Origin: Lunularia cruciata
Lineage: Eukaryota; Streptophyta; Marchantiopsida; Lunulariales; Lunulariaceae
Length of the DNA stretch: 64,000 bases
Assembly (NCBI GenBank): GCA_948567375.1
Contig: OX419759.1
Coordinates: 34,697,493 to 34,761,492 of the forward strand
Direction: 5' to 3'
The stretch's first letter is position 1; every line of letters begins with the position of its first letter. The position numbers and the translations under genes are program-made. Shown piece by piece: positions 1 to 12,000 of the stretch. The notes under the pieces were generated by a model. That model saw only the letters and a list, made by a program, of their open reading frames with translations. It did no database searches and was not told the DNA's origin.

Positions 1-792
1 AATTCCAAAGTGGATCAGCTCATCTGGAGCAAGGGCATGGAAATATTTGAAGTTGGTTGGCCTATCTGAATGGAGTGAATCTGATCTGCAAAACAAGGCA
101 TAGGAGAATGAAGAGGTTCGGAGGGTGAGTTGCCTTGTCTGCTGTCGGACATAGTATATGTGAAGTGCCGGCTGAGTTGATGAGCAGTTGCAACCTTAGG
201 GCAGGCATTGCCTTGACTAGAACTATTTGACTTATCCAACCTTGTGAACTTTATTGTTGAAATTCTTGTGAATGATGAGTCTTGGAAGCGGATGAATTGT
301 TATGAATTGTGACTAGAGTTGAGGAAAACTCCATTCTAAGAGCTCTCAGTCCGGTCCAGGTGAATAGCAGAATTAAATGATCAGGGTGCCCGGGTTTATG
401 TTCAGTTAGATCACTCAATTGTTGTGTATTTTATTTATTTTATTGTATCAAAGGGCCACCTGACCTAGGTCTATGAACTGCCAGATTCCGAACCATAGCT
501 TGAACTTGATGTGAAAATAGAATATGAGACCAGGCATAGGTAGAAACCATAACACCAGACTTGCATGACAAGATTAGTTTTGCAAAAGTCAAGGATAAAA
601 CAAAACCTTCAGGGAGAGCCAACCTCAAGGAAACTGAAACAACAAGTTCATATAGAGACAAATTCCCGACAACCCAAGAGTAGGGAAGGAATGTCAGTCT
701 ACGTGAAAATCCAAAAGAAAGACAGTAAGGAAAACTAAGCACAAGCAGCCATGTGCTTGGCGCACTCTCAAGACCAAATGTTCCCCACGACA
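1..792. mobile_element. Family C LTR-like element, right-hand end (copy 1)
   Basis: This is the right part of an element that continues left of the window. It aligns with 56480-57723 in the same orientation: shared stretches include the segment near 60-240 and the end with the wording around 730-785. The end reads ...CGACA at 788-792; with the TGTC start of copy 2 it gives TGTC...GACA inverted termini, as expected of an LTR. From 793 on, sequence matches the family A leader, so the element sits inside A1. No convincing coding region was seen; the 117-aa antisense ORF at 440-793 is not supported. Confidence 0.55.
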
Positions 793-1244
793 CGGTGAGG
801 AAATTTGTAACTGCATGCTCTCTAGAAATTTATATAGAGTCTGTTATTTCTTCAATTTTCAATGGATTTTTCTGAAACTTTACACAAAAATTAAATGCAT
901 AGTATTCTAGATTCCAACCTAAGAATTAGGGAGAGATCATCTTTCATAGAAAGTAATGAGTTTTCAAACTGAGTGGGTGGTTTGCAGACCAAATCTGGAA
1001 TATGTCTACTAAATAGAAAGGTGTCTAGGCCAAATCGCTTGATCAAAAGAAGTGAAATTCTGTAAAGGAAGACATCTTGGGGTTAGAATTAACTGTAAAT
1101 TATTTTAGAGTAGTATGACATACCCGTTGAGAGCATGTAGTGACATTGTGAGGAGACGTCAATTTTGTAAAGTTGAGATCACATGCATGAGGAGTGTGAG
1201 AGCAACACAAAGCAAATTTGAGTGTTTAGACTCATCTTGGGAAC

Positions 1245-1719
1245 ATGGATGGTCAGTAAGAGTGGAAATTGAGGTTGTAAAAGGTTCCCCAAGGTTTGAG
1301 GTGATTGTAGAGGCGGATTTGAGGAAAAGAGAGTTTAGAAAAGAATTTGAAGAGAGTGTTGAGAGGATCCAAAAACATGTACCACTTGGAGGAAAGAGTG
1401 AGTTTAAGTGCTTTCTATGTAGAGAAAAGGGACATAAGGCAAGTTAAGGTCCATTGACCTTTGAGAGCAAGAGATTGAGGGAAAGGAGAGGCTTACTTGA
1501 CTTGGGTTTGCATGTTAGACCTTCTTCACCAAGATTGGGAAGGAGAAGATCTAAGACCAAGGAGTTGTCTAAGGTTTATGGAGTGGAAGGAATTCCAAAA
1601 GAAGATGAATGTAGTGGAGTAAAAACACATTTGGAGACCTTGGTGAAGGGTTCTTTGGAGAGATTTTTAGTATAGCTAAAAAAATACTATCACCTTCATC
1701 AAATAGTTCTCAAGATTAG
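1245..1719 (+). pseudogene. ORF-Z remnant of A1 (zinc-knuckle protein upstream of gag)
   Basis: Homologous to the 157-aa ORF-Z of A2 (15029-15502). The start ATG and the final stop are in the equivalent places. The first zinc knuckle is damaged: the Cys-x2-Cys is followed by a stop near 1445, which falls in the expected Lys-Ala-Ser-Ser-Cys segment. The rest is open to about 1675, where another stop precedes the normal C-terminus. Non-functional. Its presence in this old copy shows that ORF-Z is an ancestral part of family A. Confidence 0.7.
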
Positions 1720-1957
1720 TGATGGAGATAATCTTTCAACCTATGGATAAACTATCCATGAGGGTTCAATTAATATGCATTCATGTAGGATTTGATATTG
1801 TTATAGAAATCTTGGAGCAACCTGAACTTTTTATGTTCCTTAGGGTGGATTTCTCTCAAAAGGTGTTAGTCATGTACATACACTATTAGTTATAGAGTGA
1901 GAGAAAAGAAAAGAAAAAAAAGATTGAGAGAAAGGAGAAAGATAGTGAAGGGCTGAG

Positions 1958-3041
1958 ATGGGTAAACTTCCAATTTTCTTTGGCAAGGATAGAGAAGATG
2001 TGGAGGCCTTTGTGAGAGACTTGAAGAGACCTTGCATAGGAAACAATTAGAGGAGGAAGAATGAGTGGGCCTCATTATTACCAAATTTCTTTGAGGATGA
2101 AGCCTTTACATGGTATGAGTTAGAATACCAAAAGAGAGAAAGGAGAGATAGGCAAGAAGAGCCTTGGGAGAGTTTGACTTAAGCACTCATTGAGAATTTT
2201 CTTCCAAATGATAGTTATGAGAGATTGACAAGTGAGGTTACCTTTCTCAAATGAGGAGATGAAGTGAAAGTGAGAGTCTATGTAGAAAGAGTTCAGAAGC
2301 TAGAGTCCAGATTTTGCATAGTGTTGAGGATGGGTGGGGATGATGTAGAGACTACTATAATTGGCATAGGAGTCATGATCACCAAGAATTTTGTAGGAGT
2401 GTGCAACAAGGTGAGATATGAGAAACCTTCTTCCAAGGTTGAAGCTTTCAAGATTGCAATTTGTATGGAGGAGAGTTTGGGAAGGGATGAGAGTGATTTG
2501 GTGACCAACGAGGTTTTGCATCATCCTCAAAGCTACAAGTATGGTGGAAATTCTGATAATTTGGTGGCAAAGGGTTGCACCACAAGTAATAGTTGCTTTG
2601 GTTCTTGCACCTCTACCCAAAGGTCCACTTCAAATCATCATAAAACAACTTGTAGATCTCAAGATCAATCAAGTGCAACTATGGGAGAAGAGAGAGGTAT
2701 ATCAGAACATGGGGAGAGAGCCTAGGAGTTATGGAAACTATCCACATAGAGGAGGCCAACCAATCAATAATTTTAATTATAGGAATTGTTTTGGTTATGG
2801 AGGAAGAGGTCACATCTAAAGGAATTGCCCAAATTCCATGGAGGAAGAGGTTATGAAGGAGCCAATAGAGGTTAAGAAGAAGAGAGTGAAACCTGAGTGG
2901 CTCCTAATCAAAAAAAAGGTAAGGGAATAGCATCCATAGATATGGTTGAGAGAAAGTATGAGAAGAGGGAGTGCTCAAACTCCAAATGTTTTAATTTGGA
3001 TATTTTGGAGAAGAAAAGAGTTCATTTTGCAAAGGATGTAC
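1958..3041 (+). pseudogene. gag remnant of A1
   Basis: It begins with the ATG equivalent to the gag-pol start of A2 and keeps the Gag wording (LPxFFEDxAxTWYE) across several frames. Stops occur near 2048, 2180 and 2251, and a short deletion occurs near 2400, where the equivalent of Gly-Gly-Leu-Arg-Pro-Gln in A2 is missing. The zinc knuckle near 2790-2835 has lost its second cysteine (Cys-Phe-Gly-Tyr). It ends at 3041, where the A3 LTR is inserted. Confidence 0.75.
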
Positions 3042-3905
3042 TGTAACACCCATTTGTGCATGTGTGTGGTATTGTGATATTCAGCTTAGTATTACAAGTA
3101 CTTAAGAGATATAATTTATATAGAGATAAAGAATGGTTCTATATTAGTCCTAGTTAGCTAAAGTTAGTCATAGCTAAGATAGAGAGGACCTTACTTTAGA
3201 AGAAGTAGAAAAGATGAGCACCACTATTTTGGATTTTAGTGTGTTGACTTGGTATTATTCCTAGGTGTTTGGCTTTGAGGAAAGAGTTGAGAACTCTTGG
3301 GCCCGCAAGTCTTTTTGTTTTGGATTCTTCTTTAGTCCAAGGATAGCCCATGTGAAGGCATCCTTGACTTAGTGGTTGGGTCAAGATAAGACCACATGCT
3401 TAAGGGAATATGCCCATGTGAATGGAAATTTCTTTCTACTTTTTTACTTTACTTGACTTTTAGTCTAGTAACTTGAGTTACTGCGGTTATTAGTAACTTT
3501 GGTACGTAACTATTTCACAAGTATATAAACAAGGGGTGAGGAGTGTGGTGTCCACATTTTTTGTTTTTTTCAAAATAAAGGAGAAGAAGTGTATAGAGAA
3601 GTTGGATTGCGCCTATTTGGCCGAAGAAGACGAAGAAAACTGTCTTCGGGGTGAAACCCGAAGTAAAGTGACTTCGGGTCATAAGGCAAAGTACTCTGAA
3701 ATGCCGTCTTAGCATACAATATGAAGTAAATTGTCTTCGGCTTGGGGGGAGCTCAACCCGAGGCAAAGACAGTCTAACAACCTTTCGTCGGGGCGAGAAA
3801 TTCAAGAAGGGGCCGTTTCAAAATTGGCGGCTCATACGCGTGAAGGTGGGGCGACAGTGATAGGTGCATGCCGGAGGTGTGATTTCTCGGTAGAAACTCG
3901 AAGTG

Positions 3906-6530
3906 ATGGAAGACGAAGAAGTGCAACTCTATAAAAATCAAAACTGCAATGACAAAATGTCAAGCAATTTTCCTTTGCCATTGAGGAGTCGTCTTGCAGG
4001 TGATCGGGGAAAGGGACATAGAGTTGGACTCGTGTTAGTGCGTAAGGGAGAAGTCAAGAGAGAGAAATCGAGAGACCGAAAGAAAGTAGAAGAGATGGGA
4101 GGAGGGAAGAAGAACTCCGAATTTGCAGTGAGAAATCATGCAATTCGGAGATTAGATGTAGTAGCGAGGACCAAAGTCTTGAGCCGACTTTGGATCACCT
4201 TTCTGGCATGGAATTGGAATGTAAGTTTTCCAGGATTCATGACAGAAATCATCGAGCGTAAATGTCTTGATGGTCCTGAGGAAGAAGGGAAGAGAGGAAA
4301 TCCGGCGCGCTAGATAGAGTCGGATTGGAGACTCGTACTCGGGAAGGAGGCAGGCTCGGAGCAGGGAGCCACGTTCTTGGGGAAAGGAGAGATAGCTCAA
4401 GAAATGCAGGAGGTGAGAGAAGCCTTCTCGTCGAAGAGGACGAAGAATGGGTATAAAGTTGAGAGTTATAAGGACCCAGTGAGGAGGGGAGTTGTGAGTG
4501 CACTAATGGCCCTCCTGAAGCCGGAGAGAACTACCTATGTGATGAAACACCAAGCGGTGTTCTTTCACAAGTTATTTGCAGGAGAACCGATAAATTGGGC
4601 AAGGTGCTTTCACGGAAGAACGAGGCAGATGGTGTGGAATCTATGAGATAAGTCGCCTCCACACTACATCGTACCATTTGCAGCCCACTTTTACCTCGGG
4701 TTAAATCTGCTCAATGGGGCTGAGCGTAATCGAATGGTGTCTCATTTCCATCCTAATTTGAGAAGAGAAGTCGACGCGGAGGAGCAGCAATACATTCTCC
4801 AAATCCGGAGCACAGACGATTACTACGCAAAGACAGGGAAGAACGTGGAGGTCGTTGAAAGTACCCCGACAAAGAAGAGAACTCGGCAAGCAAACGCCGA
4901 AGAAAACAAGAAACCTCGGAAGATGCAGAAAAATAACCCGAGGCGAGGAATGGTGGTGATTGAGTCGGAAGATGAAGACTCAGAAGGCGGAGCCGAGCTC
5001 AAGACGGAGGACTCGGAACGTGAGGAAGAACCTGAGCTGACACTGCAGAGCGGAGATACAAGCAATGACAGTGAAGACGGTGGAGAAATGACCTCGGCAC
5101 CAGTGGCTGAAGAATATGAAGAAGAAATTCAAGCCGACGTAGAAGCCGAAGACAATGCGGCGCTGGAAGACGAAGTACCGGTGCTCGAGGAGAAGAAGAT
5201 CGCAGTACAGCAAGGAATTCGCTCGAGACGTAAGGCAAAGTGTGAAGCGGGACCGAGTAGAGTGAAGGAAGAGGTAGAAGGAAGCTCGGGCAGTGAGGCA
5301 TCAATTCCGATACGAAGACTTCAGAGAAGAAGGCGGGTATCGGGAGAACACGAAGAAAGAAGAGAGACTACTCCGCGGGAGGACGAAGGTATCAGTAATG
5401 GAGTAGATTACCTGCAGATGGTAGTATGCCCGCTGTTGGTGAAGTTGGAGAGGAAGAAGAAGGAGATGCAGTCAACTTGTCTAGAGGTAGAGACTGTATT
5501 GCAGGTGGTATCGAGATTAGAAGAAGAAAACTCGGAGTTGAAGAAGAGTATAACCCGAGGTGAGAAGGAGAGAGAAGTACTGCAAGTGGAAGCAGTGGAG
5601 AGAAGTCAGGTAATCAAAGACCTGAAGAGAGAAGTGAGCTATCGAGAGGATCTTGCAAGGAAGAGTGACGTCGTAAGGGAGAGATAAGTAGCTGAATTTG
5701 AAATCTTGAAGCAGCAGTTTGCTGATTCAAGAGTAGAGCTCATCCATGCTATGGCGAGGGTAGCATCGAAGGATCAAGAGCTCGATCGAGTGATGGAGAG
5801 TATGGAGGAGAAGAAGCAACTTTGGCAGCGAGAGTTGGCTGCAAGATACGGAGAAGAAGAGAGGTTACGAGACTTACTTTGTAATCAGGAAGAGAAGGTT
5901 GCACAGAAAGAGAAAGAGAAGGACGCGGTGAAGGCCGAATTCGAAGAAGAATTGGCGATGTACAGAGAGGAATGGCTTGCAGATTGGGAACGGGAAAGGA
6001 AGACAAGATAAGAGCCATTGCAGGAGATAGTCCTCAGAGTAAACGCGATGTTAAGTACAGAGACCAACGTTCGAATTGAAAAAGCACGTCTGCACGAGTT
6101 GAAGCTGTTGGTGCAGGAGACGAGGCGAAGACAAGCGAAAGATACAGATTTGAATGCCTTGTTGATTAAATTAAGAACTCGTGTAGATAGGAAGATCTTA
6201 GAAGTAGAAGACAATATCGCGATTAGATTAGACTTAGTAAGAATAGAGTTAGAAAAGCTTTGGCAGGATGTTAAAGCAAAACCCGAAGTAGATAACATCG
6301 GGATCCAAATGTCTTCAGAGTTGCCCTCAACGACAGAAGAGAAGAGTGGGTCGAAGGATGAGGAGTTAGATAGATTACCCGCTAGTGCAATTTTAGATCA
6401 GGAAAGAGAATTGCTGGATCTGGTAGAAGATGTAGGAGTTGTGAAACCCGAGGATAGAATAGTAGGAAGTAAGATTACTTCAGGTTTGGGTTTGAAAGCC
6501 GAGGAAGAAGTAGACATCGGATCGGATTAG
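3906..6530 (+). pseudogene. LTR-encoded coiled-coil protein of family D, degenerate (about 874 codons)
   Basis: One frame stays in register from the ATG at 3906 to the stop at 6528-6530, broken by only four stops: near 4311 (TAG), 4644 (TGA), 5685 (TAA) and 6009 (TAA). All fit C-to-T or G-to-A changes in Trp, Arg or Gln codons. The N-terminal part (about 4130-4640) has a motif with Ile-Thr-Phe-Leu-Ala-Trp-Asn-Trp that recurs in the copies at 46697-47146 and 58624-58944. Next comes Val-Ser-His-Phe-His-Pro (4734), then an acidic Glu/Asp/Ser stretch (4940-5200), then Lys/Glu-rich heptad-like sequence (5400-6300) that looks like coiled coil. The C-terminus (Val-Asp-Ile-Gly) is shared with the other LTR copies. 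I do not recognise the family; function unknown. The ORF lies upstream of the LTR promoter, so it would be expressed from the 3' LTR as the last gene of a full transcript. Confidence 0.7.
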
Positions 6531-6645
6531 TAACCAATTTGAGATTTGAAGGGGCAGATATGAAGAGGTTCATTGTCATTTCGGATTTGCAGGTTAGAAT
6601 AGTTGTTGTAGAACGGTATAGTTGTTAGAACTGTCGATTGCTTCA

Positions 6646-6654
6646 CTATTTAAG
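6646..6654 (+). promoter_or_regulatory. TATA-like box of the family D LTR
   Basis: CTATTTAAG lies downstream of the LTR ORF. The same box, with the following GGCATT wording, occurs in the other D LTRs (near 48071 on +; near 50265, 53075 and 44612 on -), which is the conservation expected of a core promoter. It leaves roughly 650 bp of R-U5 to the LTR end. Confidence 0.5.
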
Positions 6655-7322
6655 AGTGGCATTCGCAATATTATGTTGTTCAGTGCTCATTATTTCTGAG
6701 AATAGATAAAGCAAAGTGCTGTGAAGCAGTGCTCGTCGCTTGAGCTTGATTCCGAGTATCAATTTCGCAATTGTGTTTGTGAGTGTTTGGAGAAATTCGA
6801 AGTGCAAGTCAGAGTGCTTGTTGGATGTTGGATTCCACAGCCTTGATCTTCATTCTGTGTGTGTGATCCTGAGTGAAGTGCAATCGAAGCAATGCCTTGA
6901 CAGATCTGAGAGGAATTGTAGTGTTGGTAGTATTCTGCATTTGTGAGTGCAGTGCGAAGTTGATGTGAAGCAATTTTGATCGAGGAAGTTGTGCCTTCAG
7001 TGGAAGGGTGGAACACAATTCTGAGGCGAAGTCATTTTGCAGTGAAGTGCCGTTTTTGGGAGAGCCTGAATCATCACAATCAAGATTGTTTGGAAAGATT
7101 TGATGGAGTTGTGATTAAGGAGTGTTAATTTGTGACAAGATTGCGAGTCAGTGCTTGTTACTCTCTTCTGGGTGTGCTTTCTACCTGAGAGATTAAAGAC
7201 GCAACCAAGAAGAACTAAATTGTTACTTTGCTTCGTATTTGGACATTTCTGACTCGTATCTCTGCGGGAACGAACTTTACTTACCCGATTACCGCAAAAG
7301 TGATATTTGCTGGGTTGTCACA
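6655..7322 (+). other. R-U5 part of the family D solo LTR, non-coding
   Basis: About 670 bp after the TATA-like box without a supported gene. It is well conserved with the antisense copies near 43962-44610, 49589-50260 and 52395-53070, including the terminal part with GAACGAACTTTACTTACC and the end GGGTTGTCACA. Confidence 0.5.
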
Positions 7323-7521
7323 AGGAGGTACTTATCATCCTTTCATTTGCAACTATCTCTCTCTCATTGAGTTCTCTAGTGAGCAATGTGTTGAGTCTTG
7401 GAGTGTTAGCCTTGGAGGGGTATGATGGAGTTGGGGTTCCTTGCCTTCTTAGTCCATGGTGCGCTACCATAATAGCCATCAAAGGTTCATCTTGAGTGAG
7501 AGACAGGCCGGCTCACATTTT

Positions 7522-7539
7522 TAGTTCCGTTGCCGGGAC
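7522..7539 (+). other. Primer-binding site of A3 (mutated)
   Basis: Four bases after the LTR end, TAGTTCCGTTGCCGGGAC differs from the A2 site only by the second base (TGG to TAG). It marks 3042-7517 as a 5' LTR. Confidence 0.7.
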
Positions 7540-8377
7540 CTCTCTAGAAGGCAAGATAATGTTCTGCGTTCAATTCTACATTAGGCAGAAGGAGGCTATG
7601 AGAGCTCACTTGGAGAGAACATTAGGAGAGGAGAGGGCTTAATTTATGTTAGAGAACCAAGATCCATTTGTTTACCCTGTAGTTCATTGTGATGTCTTTG
7701 AGGTGATTTTGTACATCTTCTACACATGAGAGGAATTGCAGAGATTGTGTGAAGTGGATTGCAGATTTTGGGGATTAAGGTGATTTTAGGCAAAATCTAA
7801 AGTTTGAGATCTGGAATTGAAATTTCTACACATGATAGCTTGAGTTATATTTTAGTTAGTACACTTAAAATTATTGTGAGAGCTACTATGCGCACTAGGC
7901 TATAAGTTTTGAAAGTTGATAGGGTAAAGTGTCCCGCAACTGCATGCTCTCTTGCAAATTGTACAAAGTCTGCCATTTTTTCAATTTTTAGTAAATTATC
8001 CTGAAAATTACCAAGAAAATTTAGTGCATTTATTCCTACCTGCTGCCACAAAAGTTAGAGAGAGATCGTTCTTGCACAGGGAGTTATGAGTTTTTGAAGT
8101 GAGGGGGTGGTTTTCAGACCAAATCTGAAATATGTGTGCTGAATAGAAAGGTGTCTAGGCCAAATGGATTGATGAAAAGATCTGCAATTTTGCAAGGAGG
8201 GACACCCTGGAGTTGTGATCAAGTGTAAAAATTTTCAAAGGACTGTCACATACTGGTTGGGAGATTTGAGTGACATTGTTAGGAGGGGTCAATTCTACAA
8301 AGTGGAGATCTCATGCATGAGGAGTTTGAGAGCAACAAAAAGCATGCTTGAGTGTTTAGATTCATCAAGAGTGGAAA

Positions 8378-8827
8378 TTGAGACTATGCAAGGTTCCCAA
8401 AGATTTTGAGGTGATTGAAGAGGTGGATTTGAGGAAAAGAGAGTTTACAATAGAATTTGAAGAGAGTGTTGAGAGGATCCAAAAACCTACGCCACTTGGA
8501 GGAAAGAGTGAGTCTAAGTGCTTTTTATGTGGAGAGAATGGACATAAGGCAAGTTCATGTCCATTGACCTTTGAGAGCAAGAGATTTAGGGAAAGGAGAG
8601 GCTTACTTGACTTGGGTTTGCATGTTGGACCTTCTTCACCAAGATTGGGAGGGAGAAGATCTAAGACCAAGGAGTTGTGTGAGGTTTGTGGAGTGGAAGG
8701 ACTTCCAAAAAGACATGAGTGTAGTAGAGTAAAAAAACTTTTGGAGACTTTGGTGAACGTTCTTGTAGAGAGTCTTAGTATAGCTACAGAAATACTACCA
8801 TCTTCATCAGCTAGTTCTCAAGATTAG
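8378..8827 (+). pseudogene. ORF-Z of A3, start codon deleted
   Basis: The frame is open for 149 codons and keeps both Cys/His motifs (Cys-Phe-Leu-Cys...His...Cys and Cys-Glu-Val-Cys...His-Glu-Cys). About 22 bp that contain the ATG in A2 (15017-15038 region) are missing, apparently deleted between two TCATC repeats near 8362-8367. Without the ATG it is unlikely to be made, although the rest is only lightly mutated. Confidence 0.7.
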
Positions 8828-9049
8828 TGATGGAGATAATCTTTCAACTTATGGATAAACTATCCATGAGAGTTAGATTAATATGCACTCTAGGATTTGA
8901 TGTTGCTATAGAAATCTTGGAGCAACCTGAACCTTTTGTGTTCCCTAGAGTGGATTATTCTCAGATGGTGTGAGTCATGTATATACTCTATTAGTAATAG
9001 AGTGAGAGAAAAAAAAATTGAGAGAAAAGAAAGATAGTGAGGGGTTAAG

Positions 9050-12000
9050 ACAGGGAAACTTCCGGTTATCTTTGGCAAGGATGGAGAAGATGTGGAGGCC
9101 TTTGTGAGAGACTTCAAGAGAGCTTGCATAGGAAACAATGAGAGAAGGAAGAATGAGTGGGCCTCATTATTACCAGATTTCTTTGAGGATGCAGCACTTA
9201 CATGGTATGAGTCAGAATACCAAAAGAGAGAGAGGAGAGATGGGGAAGAGGAGTTTTGGGAGACTTTGACTTCAGCACTCATTGAGAACTTTCTTCTTGA
9301 TGAGAGTTATGAGAGATTGATGAGTGAGGTTACATTTTTGAAGCAAGGAGATGGAGAGAAAGTGAGAGTCTATGTGGAAAGAGTGGAAAAGTTAGAGTCC
9401 AGATTTTGCATAGTGTTGAGGAAGGGTGGAGATGATGTGGAGACTACAATGATTGGCATAGGGGCCATGCTCACCAAGAATTTTGTGAGAGGGTTGAGAC
9501 CACAAATTAGAAGCAAGGTGAGATATGAGAAACCTTCTTCCAAGGTTGAAGCTATCAAGATCACAATTCATATGGAGGAGAGTTTGGAAGGAGATGAGAG
9601 TGATTTGGTGGTGAAGGAGGTTGTGCATCCTCCTCAAGGCTACAAGTATGGTAGAAACTCTGATACTTTGGTGACAAGGGTTGCACCACAAGTAGTAGTT
9701 GCTCCAATTCTTGCACCTCCACCAAAGGATCCACTTCAAACTATCACAGAACAACTTGCAGATCTCAAGATCAATGTGGTGGAACTATGGGAGAAGAGAG
9801 AGGTAGATCAGAATGTAGAGAGAGGGCCTAGGAGTTATGGAAACTACCCATATAAAGGAGGCCAACCAGCCAACAATTTCAATGATAGAAATTGTTTTGG
9901 TTGTGGAGGAAGAAGCCATTCCAAATGAATTGCCCAAATTCAACTTACCATGGAGGAAGGGGTTATGAGGGATCAATAGAGGGAAAGAGAGAGGTAGTGA
10001 AACCCAAGTGGCTCCTAATCCAAAAAAAGGTAAGGGGATAGCATCCATAGATGTGGTTGAGAGCAAGTCTGAGAAGGGAGAGTGCTCAAACTCCAAGGGT
10101 CTTAATTTGGAGCTTTTGGCACAAGAGAAGAAGAGAGCTTGTTTTGCAAAGGATGTTCACTCTTCTCAAGGATTTACTCCAAGCAAGGATACTCCTATGT
10201 CTACTAGGAGCACTCACACCTCAACATCATCAACAACAAAGAATCCAATGAAGAAGTTGGGGATGGAGGACTTCTTGATCTCCAAGCAACAATAGAACTA
10301 CAATGTGTTGGAGGATGTTGGTAGTCACAAGGCTAACATCATAGTGGGCTAATTGATTGCTTTGAACCCTACCTTGAGAATGGAGCTTAGAGGTGGTTTG
10401 AGTTCTACAAGGAGCAAGAGGAAGAAGAAGGCAAAAGCTCCAGTATCAATGGGGGTGGTGGATGCCAAGCCAGCACTATAGGAGGCTTGTGAATATGCCT
10501 CCAAGATTGATGTGAGAGTGAATGATCACAACATCAAGGATGCATTGGTTGATGGAGGATCAGCATTGAATGCCATGTCAGAAAGGTTGATGAAGAAGTT
10601 GGGTATGATACCCTCAAGACCTTCAACATTTGTGGTGAGCATGGCAAACAAACAACAAGTTTGACCAGTAGGAGTGATGGATAAGGTGGTAGTTTCAGTT
10701 ATGGGAGTTCAAAATCTCATGACTTTCCAAGTCTTGAAGGATTCAAGCTATGACTTACTTCTTGGGAGGCCACGGTTGAGAGCAGCACGCACAATTGATA
10801 GACGGCACAAAGGGTACTTGAGGATTGGGCCATCAAACCATAGAGTCATAGTTCATGTGACTAACACCACCAACACTTCACATTTGGATACACCATCTTC
10901 TGATTATTGGGAATTAGATTCTGAAGAAGGAGCTTCAAGTGTGGACACAAGCATGGAAGAGGAGACTTCCACGGAGGAGGATGAATCTGAATCTGATTCA
11001 GATGTGTATCCTTTGTGTGCTATGGATTTTGCACCTAAGCCAGAGGTTTTGAAGGACCCAGATAAATCACCATTGACACTTGAGGACGTAGAGAGAAGGT
11101 TATCTACCCTCAAGTATGGTCCAAATGTTACCAAGGAGGAGAAAGTGAGATTTGAGGAGATTTTCCACAAGTTCATCCATGTGTTTGCTTTTAGTGATAA
11201 GGATTTGAAGGAAGTCACCTTGGAAGAGCACAAGATAGAGGTGGAGTCACATGCAAGACCAATCCGCCAAAAGCAATGTTGCATTAGCCCACCAATATCT
11301 TTGGTTGTGAAAGAGGAGATTGATAAGTTCAAGGAGGCTGGATTTATCTTTGAGGTAGAGAATTCAAAATGGGTGTCTCCAATTATCATTGTGAAGAAAA
11401 AGAATGGTAAGCTTTGGGTATGTGTGGATTACAAGAAGCTCAATGTTGTTACCAAGAAGGACTACTACCCATTGCCATTCATTGATGAGATCTTGGAAGA
11501 GGTTGCAAGTCATGAGAGGTACAGTTTTGGAGATGGTTATAGTGGATATAACCAAATCAAGATTGCACCAGAGCATCAACAACTCACCACATTCACCACA
11601 CCTTGGGGAACTTATGCTTTCAAGGTTATGCCTTTTGGGCTTTGCAATGCTCCAACCACATTCTAATGGTTCATGAACAAGGTATTTGAACCTTTCATTG
11701 GGAAAATTGTGAGAGACTTCATTGATGACTTTTGTGTCTATGGGAGCAAGGAGGAGCACTTTGAGCACCTAATCAAGGTCTTGCAATGCTTGGATGAGGC
11801 AAATGCATTCCTCAACCTAGAGAAGTGCATTTTTGGATGTGAAGAAGGTCTACTTTTGGGGCACATCATCTCCAAGGATGGAATAGTAGTTGATCCTAAG
11901 AAGGTGAGGAAAATCTCAGACCTTCCATTCCCTTCAAGCTTGACAAAGTTCCGCCAATTCTTGGGGATGGTTGGATACTATGGGAGGTTCATCTTCTCAT

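Larger units (their letters stand above)
793..3041 (+). mobile_element. A1: family A Ty3/gypsy element, 5' internal fragment (old, degenerate)
   Basis: It matches the leader, ORF-Z and first part of gag of the intact copy A2 (about 14600-16850), with many substitutions and stops. Its own 5' LTR is not in the window because element C (1-792) interrupts the leader. At 3041 the gag sequence is cut by the LTR of A3, with GTAC as the last four bases. The next piece of the same gag, starting GTAC, is found at 32255 reading leftwards on the minus strand. A1 is therefore one of the elements split by the inversion. Confidence 0.8.
3544..7322 (+). mobile_element. Family D solo LTR, most complete copy
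   Basis: It starts TGTGGTGTCC and ends GGGTTGTCACA, flanked by the perfect 5-bp duplication AGGAG. Ends and body match the LTR following the D1 polypurine tract (28076 leftwards, then 42351-48888) and three antisense copies (43962-47498, 49589-51500, 52395-59413). With no internal region between two LTRs, it is best read as a solo LTR left by LTR-LTR recombination. U3 carries a long degenerate ORF (3906-6530); a TATA-like box is at 6646; the remainder to 7322 would be R-U5. An alternative is a non-autonomous element that shares D termini. Confidence 0.8.
3042..7517 (+). repeat. 5' LTR of A3, split by a family D solo LTR
   Basis: The LTR runs TGTAACACCC at 3042 to GGCTCACA at 7517. The two real segments are 3042-3543 and 7328-7517; a 3.8-kb solo LTR plus a 5-bp duplication (AGGAG at 3539-3543 and 7323-7327) lies between. 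The insertion is just downstream of the LTR TATA box (TATATAAA near 3522), so it separates the promoter from the A3 body. Left target duplication is GTAC (3038-3041); the partner GTAC flanks LTR 32256-32947. Confidence 0.9.

Noticed and set aside
440-793. 117-aa antisense ORF in element C
   Set aside because: The homologous stretch in copy 2 (57389-57723) does not keep the frame, and the end coincides with the element terminus.
3544-7322. Reading this block as a host gene or an independent DNA transposon
   Set aside because: Its ends, 5-bp duplication and match to the LTR after the D1 polypurine tract identify it as a D LTR.
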